Source: Vespa crabro
Lineage: Eukaryota > Arthropoda > Insecta > Hymenoptera > Vespidae
NCBI RefSeq assembly: GCF_910589235.1
Contig: NC_060959.1
Coordinates: 4,366,263 to 4,430,262, forward strand
DNA: 64,000 bases
Reading direction: 5' to 3'
Shown here one piece after another: positions 38,133 to 49,887 of the stretch (positions are counted from its first letter, which is position 1; each line of letters starts with the position of its first letter). Position numbers and translations under genes: made by a program. The notes under the pieces were generated by a model. The model did no database searches. It saw only the letters and a list, made by a program, of their open reading frames with translations, and had not been told where the DNA came from.

Positions 38133-40058
38133 TTATTCTTGTTTTTGTCTAAAAAAAGGTTCTATAGCTCGTAAAACTTCTAATTCGAATAATTCACTAG
38201 AAAATCGACTAACAGATGCTCTGAAAAAAAGACATTAAAATTAAATACAAAATGTAATATAACAATTTACGAAAAAATGGTGTTCTAAATTGATTAACTA
38301 TGATACCTTGCAGCTAGTCTAATAGTCTTTTTATCTTCAGGATACATATTTATAATATGTGCTATTATTTTCGCATATTCTTCTGCTTCTTCTGCTAAAA
38401 AACCAGTTTGACTACCAGGCTGCGTTTCTATTATATCCGCTCTGAAATATTACATTTTTAGTTAAAAAAAATTATTTCGAATAAATGAATTCTTTTTTTT
38501 TTCATATCATAAATTTTTAGACAAATATAATAATTTCAACACCTTGGTCCACCAGAATCATGAGCTATCATAATTAATCCAGTAGCCATGCATTCTACTA
38601 TACTGATACCAAAATGTTCGTTCCACATTGCATGCAATCCTATTGATGCTTTTTGTAGTTCTGATACAAGTTCAGAATAAGGTATATTCAATTTAAATTC
38701 AACATTTTCATCCAAAGCAAAATGTTTAGATAAGTCTTGCATGTCTTTTACACGTACTTCATCTCCTTTATCTCTACAAGATCCAATGAATACCAAGCGT
38801 ATCTAAAAAGATAATCAAGAGTTTATACTAAGAAATCATTGATTTGATTTTTATAAAAAACATTCTAATTACCTTTTCCCATACTTCCTCTTTAACTATC
38901 GATCTTAATTCATACATTGTTCTCAACATGAGAGGATGATTTTTTTCTGGCCTAAATTGTGCAATAGATACTATTCGAATTTGACTGTCTTCTTTGGTAT
39001 CATCAAAAAGTGGAAGAGATGTTAAATGCTGTACATTTGTTGGTGGGTAGATTCTGTGAGTCCGCAAAGGGCATTTCCAAATGGCATTAATATGTTCTTC
39101 TGTCCAGGAAGAATTCACCATTACAATCTCTGCTGTCCTACCAGCAAGTCCATATAACTACATGAATAATTATCATATTATCATTTTAATAATGTAATAT
39201 TAAATGTTTAATTATAAATGTATAATTATAGATAACTAAAAATAAGAATATTTACCAATGCAAATAATCTATAATAAGCAATTTTCGCAGCTGATAAAAA
39301 TGGATTTCTTGCGATTATACGACGATTATTATGTGATATTACACGTTTGTAAACATGTCTCAACATATCCGTTGAAATTGTAGGATAATGGGTGTATGAT
39401 GCAACTTTACAACCTCCTATATATCTAAATAATGGATATGTAAAAGCATAACCCATTGTATCAATATAAATATCTAAAATTGAAATAAAATGGATGTTAC
39501 AAAGTTTAAATAAAAAATTTTTTATTATATTGCAATTTTACCTGGTACTAAATTATTTAATGCCTCAATACCCAACCATATAGATCCTAAACTTTGACCC
39601 AAAAGTGTGAAATAAGGATACATTTGTGCTTCTACCCATTTACGTTTATGAAGATATATAAATTTAATATTCGATTGAATTTTTATATTAAATGATTTTT
39701 GTGATCTATTTAAAATCTGTTCAGGATCAGCATCCAAGTCTCCGGTATAAATGACTATATGTATATTTGGATATCTGTATAAATTAATAAAAAAAAAAGA
39801 AAATAAATATACATTTACCTATCATATTATATCATAGAATTTTTTAATATACTTAGATTGTATAGCTTTAATAGCTGCCCAGAGTACTCTTTCACCTCCG
39901 CCACCTGCATTACAATATGGGTGGAAAAATGCAACAACAGTTCCTTTTCGTTTCCTATTTGTACGTTCTTTTGCATATATTCTTCTCCAATATATTAATA
40001 ACATTGGTAATGTAAGTAAAACGAATAAAAGTGTACAGACAATTATTATTAATGTCAT
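38133..40058 (-). CDS. ALG11: GDP-Man:dolichol-linked oligosaccharide alpha-1,2-mannosyltransferase
   Basis: Adds the fourth and fifth mannoses to the dolichol-linked N-glycan precursor on the cytosolic face of the ER. Seven coding exons on the minus strand: 40058-39853, 39774-39542, 39473-39256, 39157-38873, 38802-38543, 38441-38307 and 38220-38133, giving 474 residues, near the usual ALG11 length. An N-terminal membrane anchor (MTLIIIVCTLLFVLLTLPML) is followed by FFHPYCNAGGGGERVLW, the nucleotide-sugar loop of this GT4 family. Then come YTHYPTISTDML, the GT4 segment VSIAQFRPEKNH, and HFGISIVECMATGL, where two glutamates spaced by seven residues form the EX7E motif. The first in-frame ATG is at 40058. 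An acceptor about 27 bp upstream points to a 5' UTR exon. Confidence 0.95.
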
Positions 40059-41530
40059 GTTCACTATTAATATTATAGGTGTTCTGAAATAAAATAATGT
40101 ATTGAATATACTTTATTGTCCTCTTAAGTTTAACGTTATAAGGTCTGCATGCGACACGTGCTTATTAATCCAAAACACTTATACTGTACAACAAATTATT
40201 TATATCAGAGATATGCTTACAATAAAGAATAAATATTCATATTCTTTTGTTTTCAATGATCAGTGCATATAATATAGTATTTCAAAAGTTGACGTGTAAC
40301 ATTTCATATGGCATGTTTAATCTCGTTTTAAATCTAACCTATAAATAAATCGTTAATGCAATTCTATCATTGTGGCAAAATATAAACAATTATTATAGAA
40401 GTTATTATAAATTGTTATTAAAATATAAATTCTTTCAGTACAATTTTTATTATTTAAAAAAATAATACTTCTGAATATACAAAGTTTCGTGTGAAAACTT
40501 TGCATATAAAATCGAGGTTAATAATTGTTCATAAATAAAGCTTATTAAATATTATAACATTTAAATAATGTCATAGCTTTAGACAAATTTAGGATACTTT
40601 TTATTGTTTACTTATCTTAATCGCGAATTAATTAAAAATATTATATAATATTGTTATTTATTAAATAAAACCAATAAATACTATATAGAAAAAAAAAAAA
40701 AAAAAGAAAAGAAATTTTTGTTTCTTTTCATATGTGATTAGAAAAAAAACCTTTGCCTTGCAGTTTGAAATAAATCTTTAAATCCTTGTTCCCACTGAAG
40801 CAACAACAACGAAGAACTTTTTGTTGATGTTCCAAGTATTTAAAAAAAGTCACCACTTATTATCGAAGGTTATTTCGTCATTCTTAGCAACAAAAGTCGT
40901 CTTTTATCTCTTTCCATTCGGACCGGTAAAAATAAATAAAAATACAAGAAACGCACGGCCAATACATTACAACAAAAACAAATGTTCCCCCAGTTTATAT
41001 GCTTTGTTGTCGATATTAACGTAATCCATACATATAAATATATATAGGTAAAATGTCCGAAATAGTAATATGGGACAATGAATTAATTATTAATTGAACA
41101 GTACAAAAAATACGAATATTTGTAGATTTCTTCAAATACACATTATAAATGCAAAATTTTAAGAGAAGGCACGTGTAAAAAAATCAGTAGTGTTATCGAA
41201 ACAGGTATAGTACAAGTCAAATGAAAAATGAAAAATTTAAGTGCACAATTTTACAGGGACCGAAGAAAAAAATATTCCATTCCAAGAAATCAGGAGATAA
41301 AGATTATTTATTTCTAAATGGTACGGTTATAATTCCATGCTATATCTTAGCAATTAAAACATGATCCGCAAACGGAGTGATAAAGTTCTAAGTGAAAAAA
41401 GGGAGGTAAGTTTTTAATTTAGTATATATATATATTTTATTAATTATAATTTGGCCTAAATTATTTAATTTTTTCAAAATACTGGCTGTTATTTATTTTA
41501 ATTTAAACCTAGTTTTCATTAACAATAATT
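40059..41530. other. ALG11 upstream region
   Basis: AT-rich, with a T/A-rich stretch at 40690-40750. A short plus-strand frame starting at 41361 (MIRKRSDKVLSEKRE) runs into a good donor (GAG|GTAAGT), but its continuation is unclear. It may belong to the Harbinger relic that follows. Confidence 0.35.
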
Positions 41531-41850
41531 TTATTTCCATGGAACTTGACCTTTAGGTGACATTTTACAGAATTCTGAATATTTACTAAATTCTTTTAAA
41601 ATATTTTTTGCTTTTTGTGAAGAATTATGTGATCTTTTTCTAATTGATGCAAGATTTAATTGATCTCTCATTTCTTGTTTCCATGAACCAGGTATAATGT
41701 TCTCTATATCATTACCTTTCAGATCAAACGTTTCTGTTGGTGTATATGACAAGAATGTCAGTTCTAGAAAGAAATTGAATTACAGCTAAGAAAGTTGTGC
41801 AAGCGAATATAAGTGGCAATGATTTTCTCAACTTCTGCCAGATGTAGAAG
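41531..41850 (-). pseudogene. PIF/Harbinger transposase relic (C-terminal part)
   Basis: Read on the minus strand, LLHLAEVEKIIATYIRLHNF resembles the helix before the LHN motif near the end of Harbinger DDE nucleases. After a frameshift comes SYTPTETFDLKGNDIENIIP, then GSWKQEMRDQLN and SQKAKNILKEFSKY, ending KGQVPWK and a stop. The order LHNFL, IIPGSW, KNILKEFS, VPWK fits PIF/Harbinger (HARBI1-like) C-termini. The catalytic DDE core is missing. It is dead and divergent from the neighbouring MADF-like relic. Confidence 0.6.
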
Positions 41851-41995
41851 TAATGATTTTTATAGTACACTGAATCTAGTAGACAAAGTTCTGAAGATAT
41901 TTTTTGAAATTTGTTCTTAACAACTAGCAATTAAAAATTCTTCGTAGTGATCCCTTTGTTTGAGCAACTGAATCCATGAAAAAATTTTGAAATTA

Positions 41996-42494
41996 AAAAT
42001 TTCAGACTTTTAAATTATTTCAGAATCTTACAGAATCTAATGAGAGCGACATAAAAGTCAACAATGATAATTCGGAAATCTTATATAAACAGAATACATT
42101 AATAAAAAATGCAATAAACAAAAGCAAACCATAAAGCCAGAAACATGGAATTTTATGCAAAAAGAACACATTCCAAATATTTCTACAAAAGAAAAATTAA
42201 ATTATTCTTCAGATGAAGGATAAATTAAGAAATCTCAAAATCCACCTAATAACAAAGCTTTAGCAAAAGAAAATAACAAACAATTTGACATCAATGAAGA
42301 TTATTCGACAATGAAAAGAACATCATGATAGATTTACAGTTTTTGGTGAGTATATAGCATATAAATTGAGAGCAGTTTGGACAGACCATTCACAGAATAT
42401 GATAGAACATATTATTTGCAACATTCTGTGGGAAGCATCAATAAGTAATTACGATCAACCATCATTTCTTCAAAATTTGTCATCAACTTCATAA
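41996..42494 (+). pseudogene. Harbinger accessory (Myb/SANT-MADF-like) protein relic
   Basis: After a TTTCAG acceptor, frames broken by at least one frameshift and several stops lead into a tail at 42321. That tail reads DRFTVFGEYIAYKLRA, then MIEHIICNILWEAS, ending at 42494. It matches the C-terminal FG-x-KLR / I-x-x-L-x-A pattern of the second protein encoded by PIF/Harbinger elements, also seen in MADF/BESS proteins. Its position next to a Harbinger transposase relic in divergent orientation supports one decayed two-gene element. Element ends were not found. Confidence 0.5.
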
Positions 42495-44605
42495 TCTTCA
42501 GGATTGAACAAATTATTACTTATAATTTTATCACCGTTCATTTCAAATCAATGAATATGAAGTTACTTCATGTTCTATAACACTATTATTCCTGTAATCA
42601 TATTATGATGGTAATACTGTTTATTGTGTAAATGAACATGTTATACCATAAACTCAAGAAAGTAACATTATATAATTAGCTATTGGCTATAAGATATAAT
42701 TAATTAATATATTTAATAAACTTTTTACCTTTTATATAAAAATAAAATAATATTTATTTACAATTACATGTTCTTTCAACACGTCGACAATCATATTGAA
42801 GGTTTTAAGAATAATTTTAGAAATTACCTGCTTTGAAATTTTGAAAAGGTATATCAATGAATGATCAAAAATCTCAACATAAGTAACAATTATTTTGAAA
42901 TATTGCTAGTCTACAAATAGGATTGATGCTTTGAAGTAGATACTTTAAGTTCGTATTTGACAAGCGTATAAAAATTTGAAGGTTAACGTCCATTTGTTAA
43001 AAAGTTATATTTCAATGCATTCATAAGTTGCATGCCTCTGAATTTTGGATGATTTAAAATTAATCAAAACCTACATTTTGTTTTTTCCTCTTTTTACCAC
43101 TGATAATAAATACCGCAGTTGAAAGGAGCAAGTCTTTTTCAGTCATCATTAACAGCTTGAAACAAACTGACTTGTGTATGGACAACTATTTGTTAGAACA
43201 AACGTAACTTTGAAGTCGAAAACATAACATAAATGTTCCTCAGATTACGTTGTTTCAATGTAGACAAAATGTTTTTCGATAAATTGGGGTCCGCTGGAAA
43301 TATTTCAGAACGTACAGCAACAAGAGCCGACAAAAAGTTCTTTCATTATTATTTTAATAAGGATGCAGCTTTACATTGCACAATTTAAATGACAACTTCA
43401 TTCCTATTGGTCGAAATCCAATTGCTTTTCCAATGACTTATTCATTAATACGAACTTCGAAAGTGTTGTTGAGGCTTTTGTTGAATACTTTTTAATAAAC
43501 GAACGAAAAAATTCTAATAACTTTCAATCGCTCAATAAACATGAATCAATTATCTGTAATTATGAATTCTGTTAAAAATGTAATCGTATAAAATATTAAT
43601 ATTTATCTTTTATGTTTTGATTTAATAGAACGGAAAGATAAGGCATAAACGAGAAAAAAAATTTTGATTGGTTATCTATCAAGAAACGCATAAAGATTGG
43701 GCGTCTTTCTTTTTAAAGTATCGTTAATATCTCATATATACATAGTTATATGTGAAAATTTGATATACATAGAGGATTACTAGCAATGCTAATTAAAGAA
43801 CAAATCGGATTTTCGGTACAATCTCAGTGTCGTTCAAATGACTGATCACTTTTTATTTGTGTCACCCGGTATATAGAGAACTTCATTGTGGTGTTAGCCG
43901 ATCCAAATGTACTGCTACTGTCTCACTTGTTAAAATGAACTTTCATCGAAAGATCAGAACGAGACAGTTTTAAACAACATGCAGCGTTTGACGGTTCAAT
44001 CGATTGTTCTCTTTGAATTTTAATAAATTTTATTCTCACGGATTTTAATTTGTTCATCCAAAAATTTTTATTTTCAATAATCAATTCTTTCATTTCGACT
44101 TGTATTACTGTTCAGACATCAAAAATCAAATTCAAAATAAATTCGATGATTCGAGCTTCGGTCTTCGAGGAAACGTCATATTCATTTTTAAAAACATGTT
44201 TTACTGCCATTTCTTAAAGTTATGCTTCCATTACTAATACAACAAACGCGAGTGCATCCAATTTTTAAGATTGAATATAAACATTTCTTAAGTGATTTGA
44301 TGAGAGACTTTGAAAAAGCCCATATGGTGAATGGTGTGTGTTATTATATTTTTTATGATTTTATATTTAGAAATAAGGATAAGTTTATTGTCGTTTGATG
44401 AAACCTTATCCTTTATTTATCTAAAAGTGATTATGATATGCTTCGTTCATATCTTCAAAATGTATTTTTATTCCTCGCACAAAATACTAATACATAAATT
44501 AAATTAATTTTTAATATAAATTAATTTTCAATATTTTCTGAAGAAAACAACAATGTGTATTTGCATTAAAAATTAATGTCAGTTTTGTTCTGGTGATTTT
44601 TGTAG
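42495..44605. other. Repeat-derived region upstream of ATP7
   Basis: No intact gene. Complex, moderately AT-rich DNA with no long open frame looks like aged transposon sequence. GTCACCCGGTATATAG near 43860 resembles a transposon end. At about 44236-44331 a plus-strand frame reads HPIFKIEYKHFLSDLMRDFE followed by KAHMV, reminiscent of the segment before the reverse transcriptase in BEL/Pao polyproteins. The ATP7 promoter and 5' UTR exon are expected in this interval. Confidence 0.35.
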
Positions 44606-44611
44606 AAGAGA

Positions 44612-45958
44612 ATGGAGGTAATAAATGTAGATGAGTTTGATAAGGCTATAGCTATTCAGAGTACCAAAACTGAGAAACATATCTCAGGTATGTATATAAG
44701 AATAAAAGAATAATTTTTGCCTTTTTCTTTTTCTTTTCTTTTTAATTAAGATTTATAGACCAATCTAATATTTGATTTATATATGAAATATTTTTTACAG
44801 GACAAGGAGATGAATTATCAATAATTAAGCCAGAACTTCAGCCATTAAATAAGCGGTAAGCAGTTTTGTTTTCTATTCCAGTATTAGTTAGTTTGTATAA
44901 GAACCAAAAGTATCTTATCTTGTAGATACTAATTAATTCCACGTGTTCAGCGTTATCATTGCATAATTTATAGCTGTATTTTTTAAGAAACATATTTAAA
45001 TAATTTTAACCTTTATAACAATATAGATAGTCATGTTAGCTATCAGTTGGAAACAAAGCGTGCATTGGAAAGTATAGACAGTGTTTCTGTCTCTTATAAA
45101 AAAAAAATGTTATATACGTTTACTCCAAAAGTATCATATAAATTTAATTAATATTTTGCTTTCTTGGACAATTACAAGCGATTCATTCAACATCTTCTTT
45201 ACTCCGAGTTGATTTTCTTTGTATTAATAACAATGCATTGTGAAATTAATTGACGATTAAAACGTACAACGCGTTTATCGATCCTGATTAAAAATATTTT
45301 GTACTACGACGACAACGATGATGATGATTTCTTTGTAACGAACAAAGAAGCTAGTAACGGAAAACGTGTACCTATCATATTCGTCATAACTATTGTGCTT
45401 CTAATGAATATGTTTTCAAACATATAATGCCATCCACTTTCAACGTTCGTGCTTCTTAATATCTATGATTCGTTAATTACAATATTCACTATTTGTGCGA
45501 ACGTGTTAGCAAGTGTTCCGTCGTTTAGTAGAATTTCAGAATACGGTAGTTCCCCAACGTTGTATTATCAAGATTAAAGTATCACTTTCAAAATAGATTC
45601 AACGATAAATACCGTTTGTTCTTTAACGTTTACGTTAAGAGATACTCGTTCATGAAACTTTCAGAAAGCTTTATAACGATAAAAAAGAAAAAAGAAAGAG
45701 AGAAAAAAAAACAAACAAACAAGCAATAAAGAATAAGAGAAAAGAATAATAAAATACTTACGTGAATCGTTCGAAAATTCGCGCGTTATTTCGTTGATTT
45801 GAATTTGTGAATAAGAAGAGAAACTTTGAATATGCTCGAATTTAAAAAAAAATTATGGCAATATAGTCGACTAAAAAACATTCAATTATATGGGTGAGTA
45901 AAATCGATCACAATACACTCTTTATTTATTATTAAATGTCTATTTTCAAATATTACAC

Positions 45959-46026
<68 letters not shown>

Positions 46027-46829
46027 TCCATTGACATTCTTTTTATGCAAGAATGATATTCTTAACAGATGTTACTTGATCATTTTAATTAAATAACAGA
46101 ATTGAGCTCACTGAGTCGGCCAGTAGTGACATCTTTAATAGGCTAAAAAATATATGCGTGCAAATATTTGTTAAATGTTATTTTAGCAAACACTATTGTC
46201 AGCATTTAATGGTTCATATTACCTTGAACTGATATAAATGTTACTAATAATATTTTAAATACTCGCTTGTTATCGTCGTTTTTGCCGTTTTCATGTCGGA
46301 GCTTAATAGAAAAAAATAAACAGTTTATGCTTAACTAAAAATATAATTATAATAATCAAAATATCTTGATTTGAAAATGTAGAAATGTCATTTTGCTTTT
46401 CTTTACAATGAGATTTCATATAATATTCAATACTACGAAAAATAATATGTCGAAGTTTTTAATAGAAGAAGAAAAAAAGAAAACTTAACTACTGTTTAAT
46501 TTAAAGCGACTTCGTAATAATCAAAATATCTAGACTAAAAGTATTAAAATATCATTTTCTTTTTTTTTACAAAGATATTTCATAATGTTTAATACTTCGA
46601 AAAACGATATACCGAAAGTTCTTATAGAAAAAAATAACAAAAAAAAAAAAATAATAATAATTACTTTCGCTTAACTCAACGCCTGATCATAATAAACAAA
46701 AGATTTAGAGTAAAACTATAAAAATGTGATTTTCTTTTTTACAACGAAATTTCATAATATTTTCAATGTTACGAAAAATAATGTCAATGGTAATATCAAC
46801 AAAAGAGAAACAGAGATAGAGATATCCAA

Positions 46830-46888
<59 letters not shown>

Positions 46889-49457
46889 GAAAGAGAAGTT
46901 TATAACGATAAATCATAGTTCTACGAAGACCTTCAATGTTTTTCCTGTTTACGTTTTACAATGAATTCTCATTTTAATAGATTTATAGCTTAGTATTTTC
47001 TACTATGAATCAAATATGCATTTGCGAAGTCATCGTAATTTTCCAACAAACAATTCCCCTAGGATAAAATTTTTTAAATGCTTGTAAATCATCGACAATG
47101 TGTATCGTTTAAAAGTAATAAACGTGTAGTATCGTGCTGCACGATAAATGCATGAAATAGACAAATAGAACACTTCTATAATTCTATAGACGTGATATGT
47201 ATGTATGGTCTCTCTATTTATCTCTTTCTCTATCTCTCCTTTCTCTCTCTCTCTCTCTTTCTTTCTTTCTCTTCTATCTCCCTTTTTCTTTCTTTCTTTC
47301 TTTCTTTCTTTCTTTTTTTCTATGTATTTATGTATGCATGTATACGCAAGGATATATACTATTGCATTATGCAATGCAATATGAAGATATCTAATCCTAA
47401 TTACTCTCGTCGATAAATGGATTCGTTTATTTTACTTCGATTCCAAATAATTAGATCGACGTTGAAATAATCGATAAAAATAGGACAACAAATTTTCAAA
47501 TTTTCTTTTACCTCATCACAAAACGTACACTTAAGATTGAGAAGAATTTAGAAAACTATAAATTCTTTTTTTTTTTTTTGTTTCATTCAATCGATCTGAG
47601 AAATTACATGTAATGATCAACAATATTGTGCATAAAAATTGATCGATAAAATTATAGTAAGTATATGAAACAAAAAGATAACACTTCATCATAATATTTA
47701 TCTTTAAAGGACAATTTAAAGAACAAAGAATCTGTTCAAAGATTATTAAAATTGTTTAAAGTACATCAAACTTAGTATAATAAACTGTGGTGAATTTTAC
47801 TTTATGTCACAAATACGCACAAACGTTTGATACGGCATTGAATAAGATAGAATTAAATAGAACAAAGAATGAAATAAAAAGAATTAAAATGAGACAAAAT
47901 TATTGAATTTTACGAAAAATAAGTTTCAAATTTTTAAATTTGATCATATTTCAATCATTATCAAATTTCAATTTGATTATATCGAAAAATTTAAAGATAT
48001 TGACAAATAAATAAATATTAAGAAAATATTTTGATACGTTCTGTCCGATAATATTAGACGTTAAAATTTTCAAGAAAACATGAAAATAAAGAAATAAAAA
48101 GTAACCAAATTGTATAACGAATTGTGAACTTTGCCTTTATCGCTTTACCTTTATCGCTTTACCTTTATCGCTGATAACTCACGCAAACGTTTAATGCGAC
48201 ATTAAATAATAGAATTAAAAAAAAAAAACGAAATTGTTCAATCCTACGAAGAAATAATTTTCATATTTTTAAATGATCAATTTCGAAGATAATGAATAAA
48301 TATTAAGAAATTATTCTTGCATGCTTCGCCTATGACACTAATCTTGCCTTAAAATAATGTTCAAGGAAAATAAAATATGATAAAATAAAACAAAATGAAA
48401 AAAAAAAAGAAAACGAAGAAAAGTAAAGGACAAATTCTGTTAGCGGATTAGAGAAAGGAAAGATCCTGTAACTTAAACTGGAGCACGCCTTTCACTCTCT
48501 TCCGAGTCACATTCTCATCTAAATTATTAACTTAAGTTGGTTCCTTCTCATTCCCGTGTCTGTTCTCGATTTATGAACAAGTGCTATTTCTTTTCTCTTC
48601 TCGTTCACGTGATAGATAGCAATTTTACACGAGACAACGAAAATTCGTAACATCATTATTTCGTGATCGAGGAAAAGATCGGACGATTTTATCGCGAGTT
48701 TTATCATTCTTTTGTGATTCTAGGTTTGAATTTGAGTTTTTATATATAAAAAAAAAAAAAAAGAAAAAGAAGAAAAAAATTTATCAAGACACATGCAATA
48801 AAAGATTTTAAAATGGTTTATGAGAAGAAACTTGAACAAAGAAAATCGGTATAATAAATTACGTTCGATATAACAAATGCATGAAGAATGACATCTCCTT
48901 GATTATTAATCGAAATTATTAATCTTACCGTAATATTACGTGGAGTTGGTGATTATCATTTTTTCAAGGAATTCAAAAAGAAAACTAGATCTTTTTGAAC
49001 AATCTTAACATTAGAAAGTTAATGCGATGAAAGTGAGATCTTGGTTTTCATTAAACGAATACGTATAACGTGGTAACCGCTTTCTCTAATTGAAGAAAAT
49101 AAAAGTAAATATTTTGGATGAAAATTTGACGACCAAAAATAATCGTTCTAAAGTTTGGTAGCATATTTTGATTAAGAAATAAAAGTATTGAATTTTTAAT
49201 ATACAAATCCGAATTAACAGTTCGAAATTTTTGTAATATGTGTGTGTGTATATGCGTGTTTATAATTCGAAAACAAATATAAGAAAATTTGTTTAAATAT
49301 TATCCTTTATTTACAAGATAAGTGAAGACAAATGACAAATTTATCCTTAATCGAATCGAACGTTTTATATAATTTATGACAATTACCAGTATGTTTTGAT
49401 GTTAATGAAAAGAAAATAACATTATTTTGTGCATATCCATCATCTCTTTCTCTCTCC

Positions 49458-49507
<50 letters not shown>

Positions 49508-49852
49508 TTTTCTTTCTTTTTCTCTTTCTTTGTATTGATCGTATGCAAATTAAATGAGTGCTATTAAAAAATTTACCGGACCTTTAGTGCATCGAACAAA
49601 ATCGTTGGTTTACCTCAAGTTCTCAAAAATGGAATCATTGAAACGTGTCGAAAATGCGAAATTACTCGGGTCAGTATTATTATTATTTCTTTTTTTTATA
49701 TCTGATCGTTTATTTTTAAATAATTTAAGTTAAATACTGATTATTACAAAATAAAATGCATTCCTATTTTACATAAAATGTATCGCATTATTAAGGACAT
49801 AGCATCTCTCATATATACAAATTATGATGATTGTAAAGATTATGTTACATTT

Positions 49853-49887
<35 letters not shown>

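Noticed and set aside
47030..47416. Lys/Glu-rich and Ser/Leu-rich frames
   Set aside because: Produced by CT and TTTC repeats; similar artefacts at 24505, 25573, 50437 and 51196.
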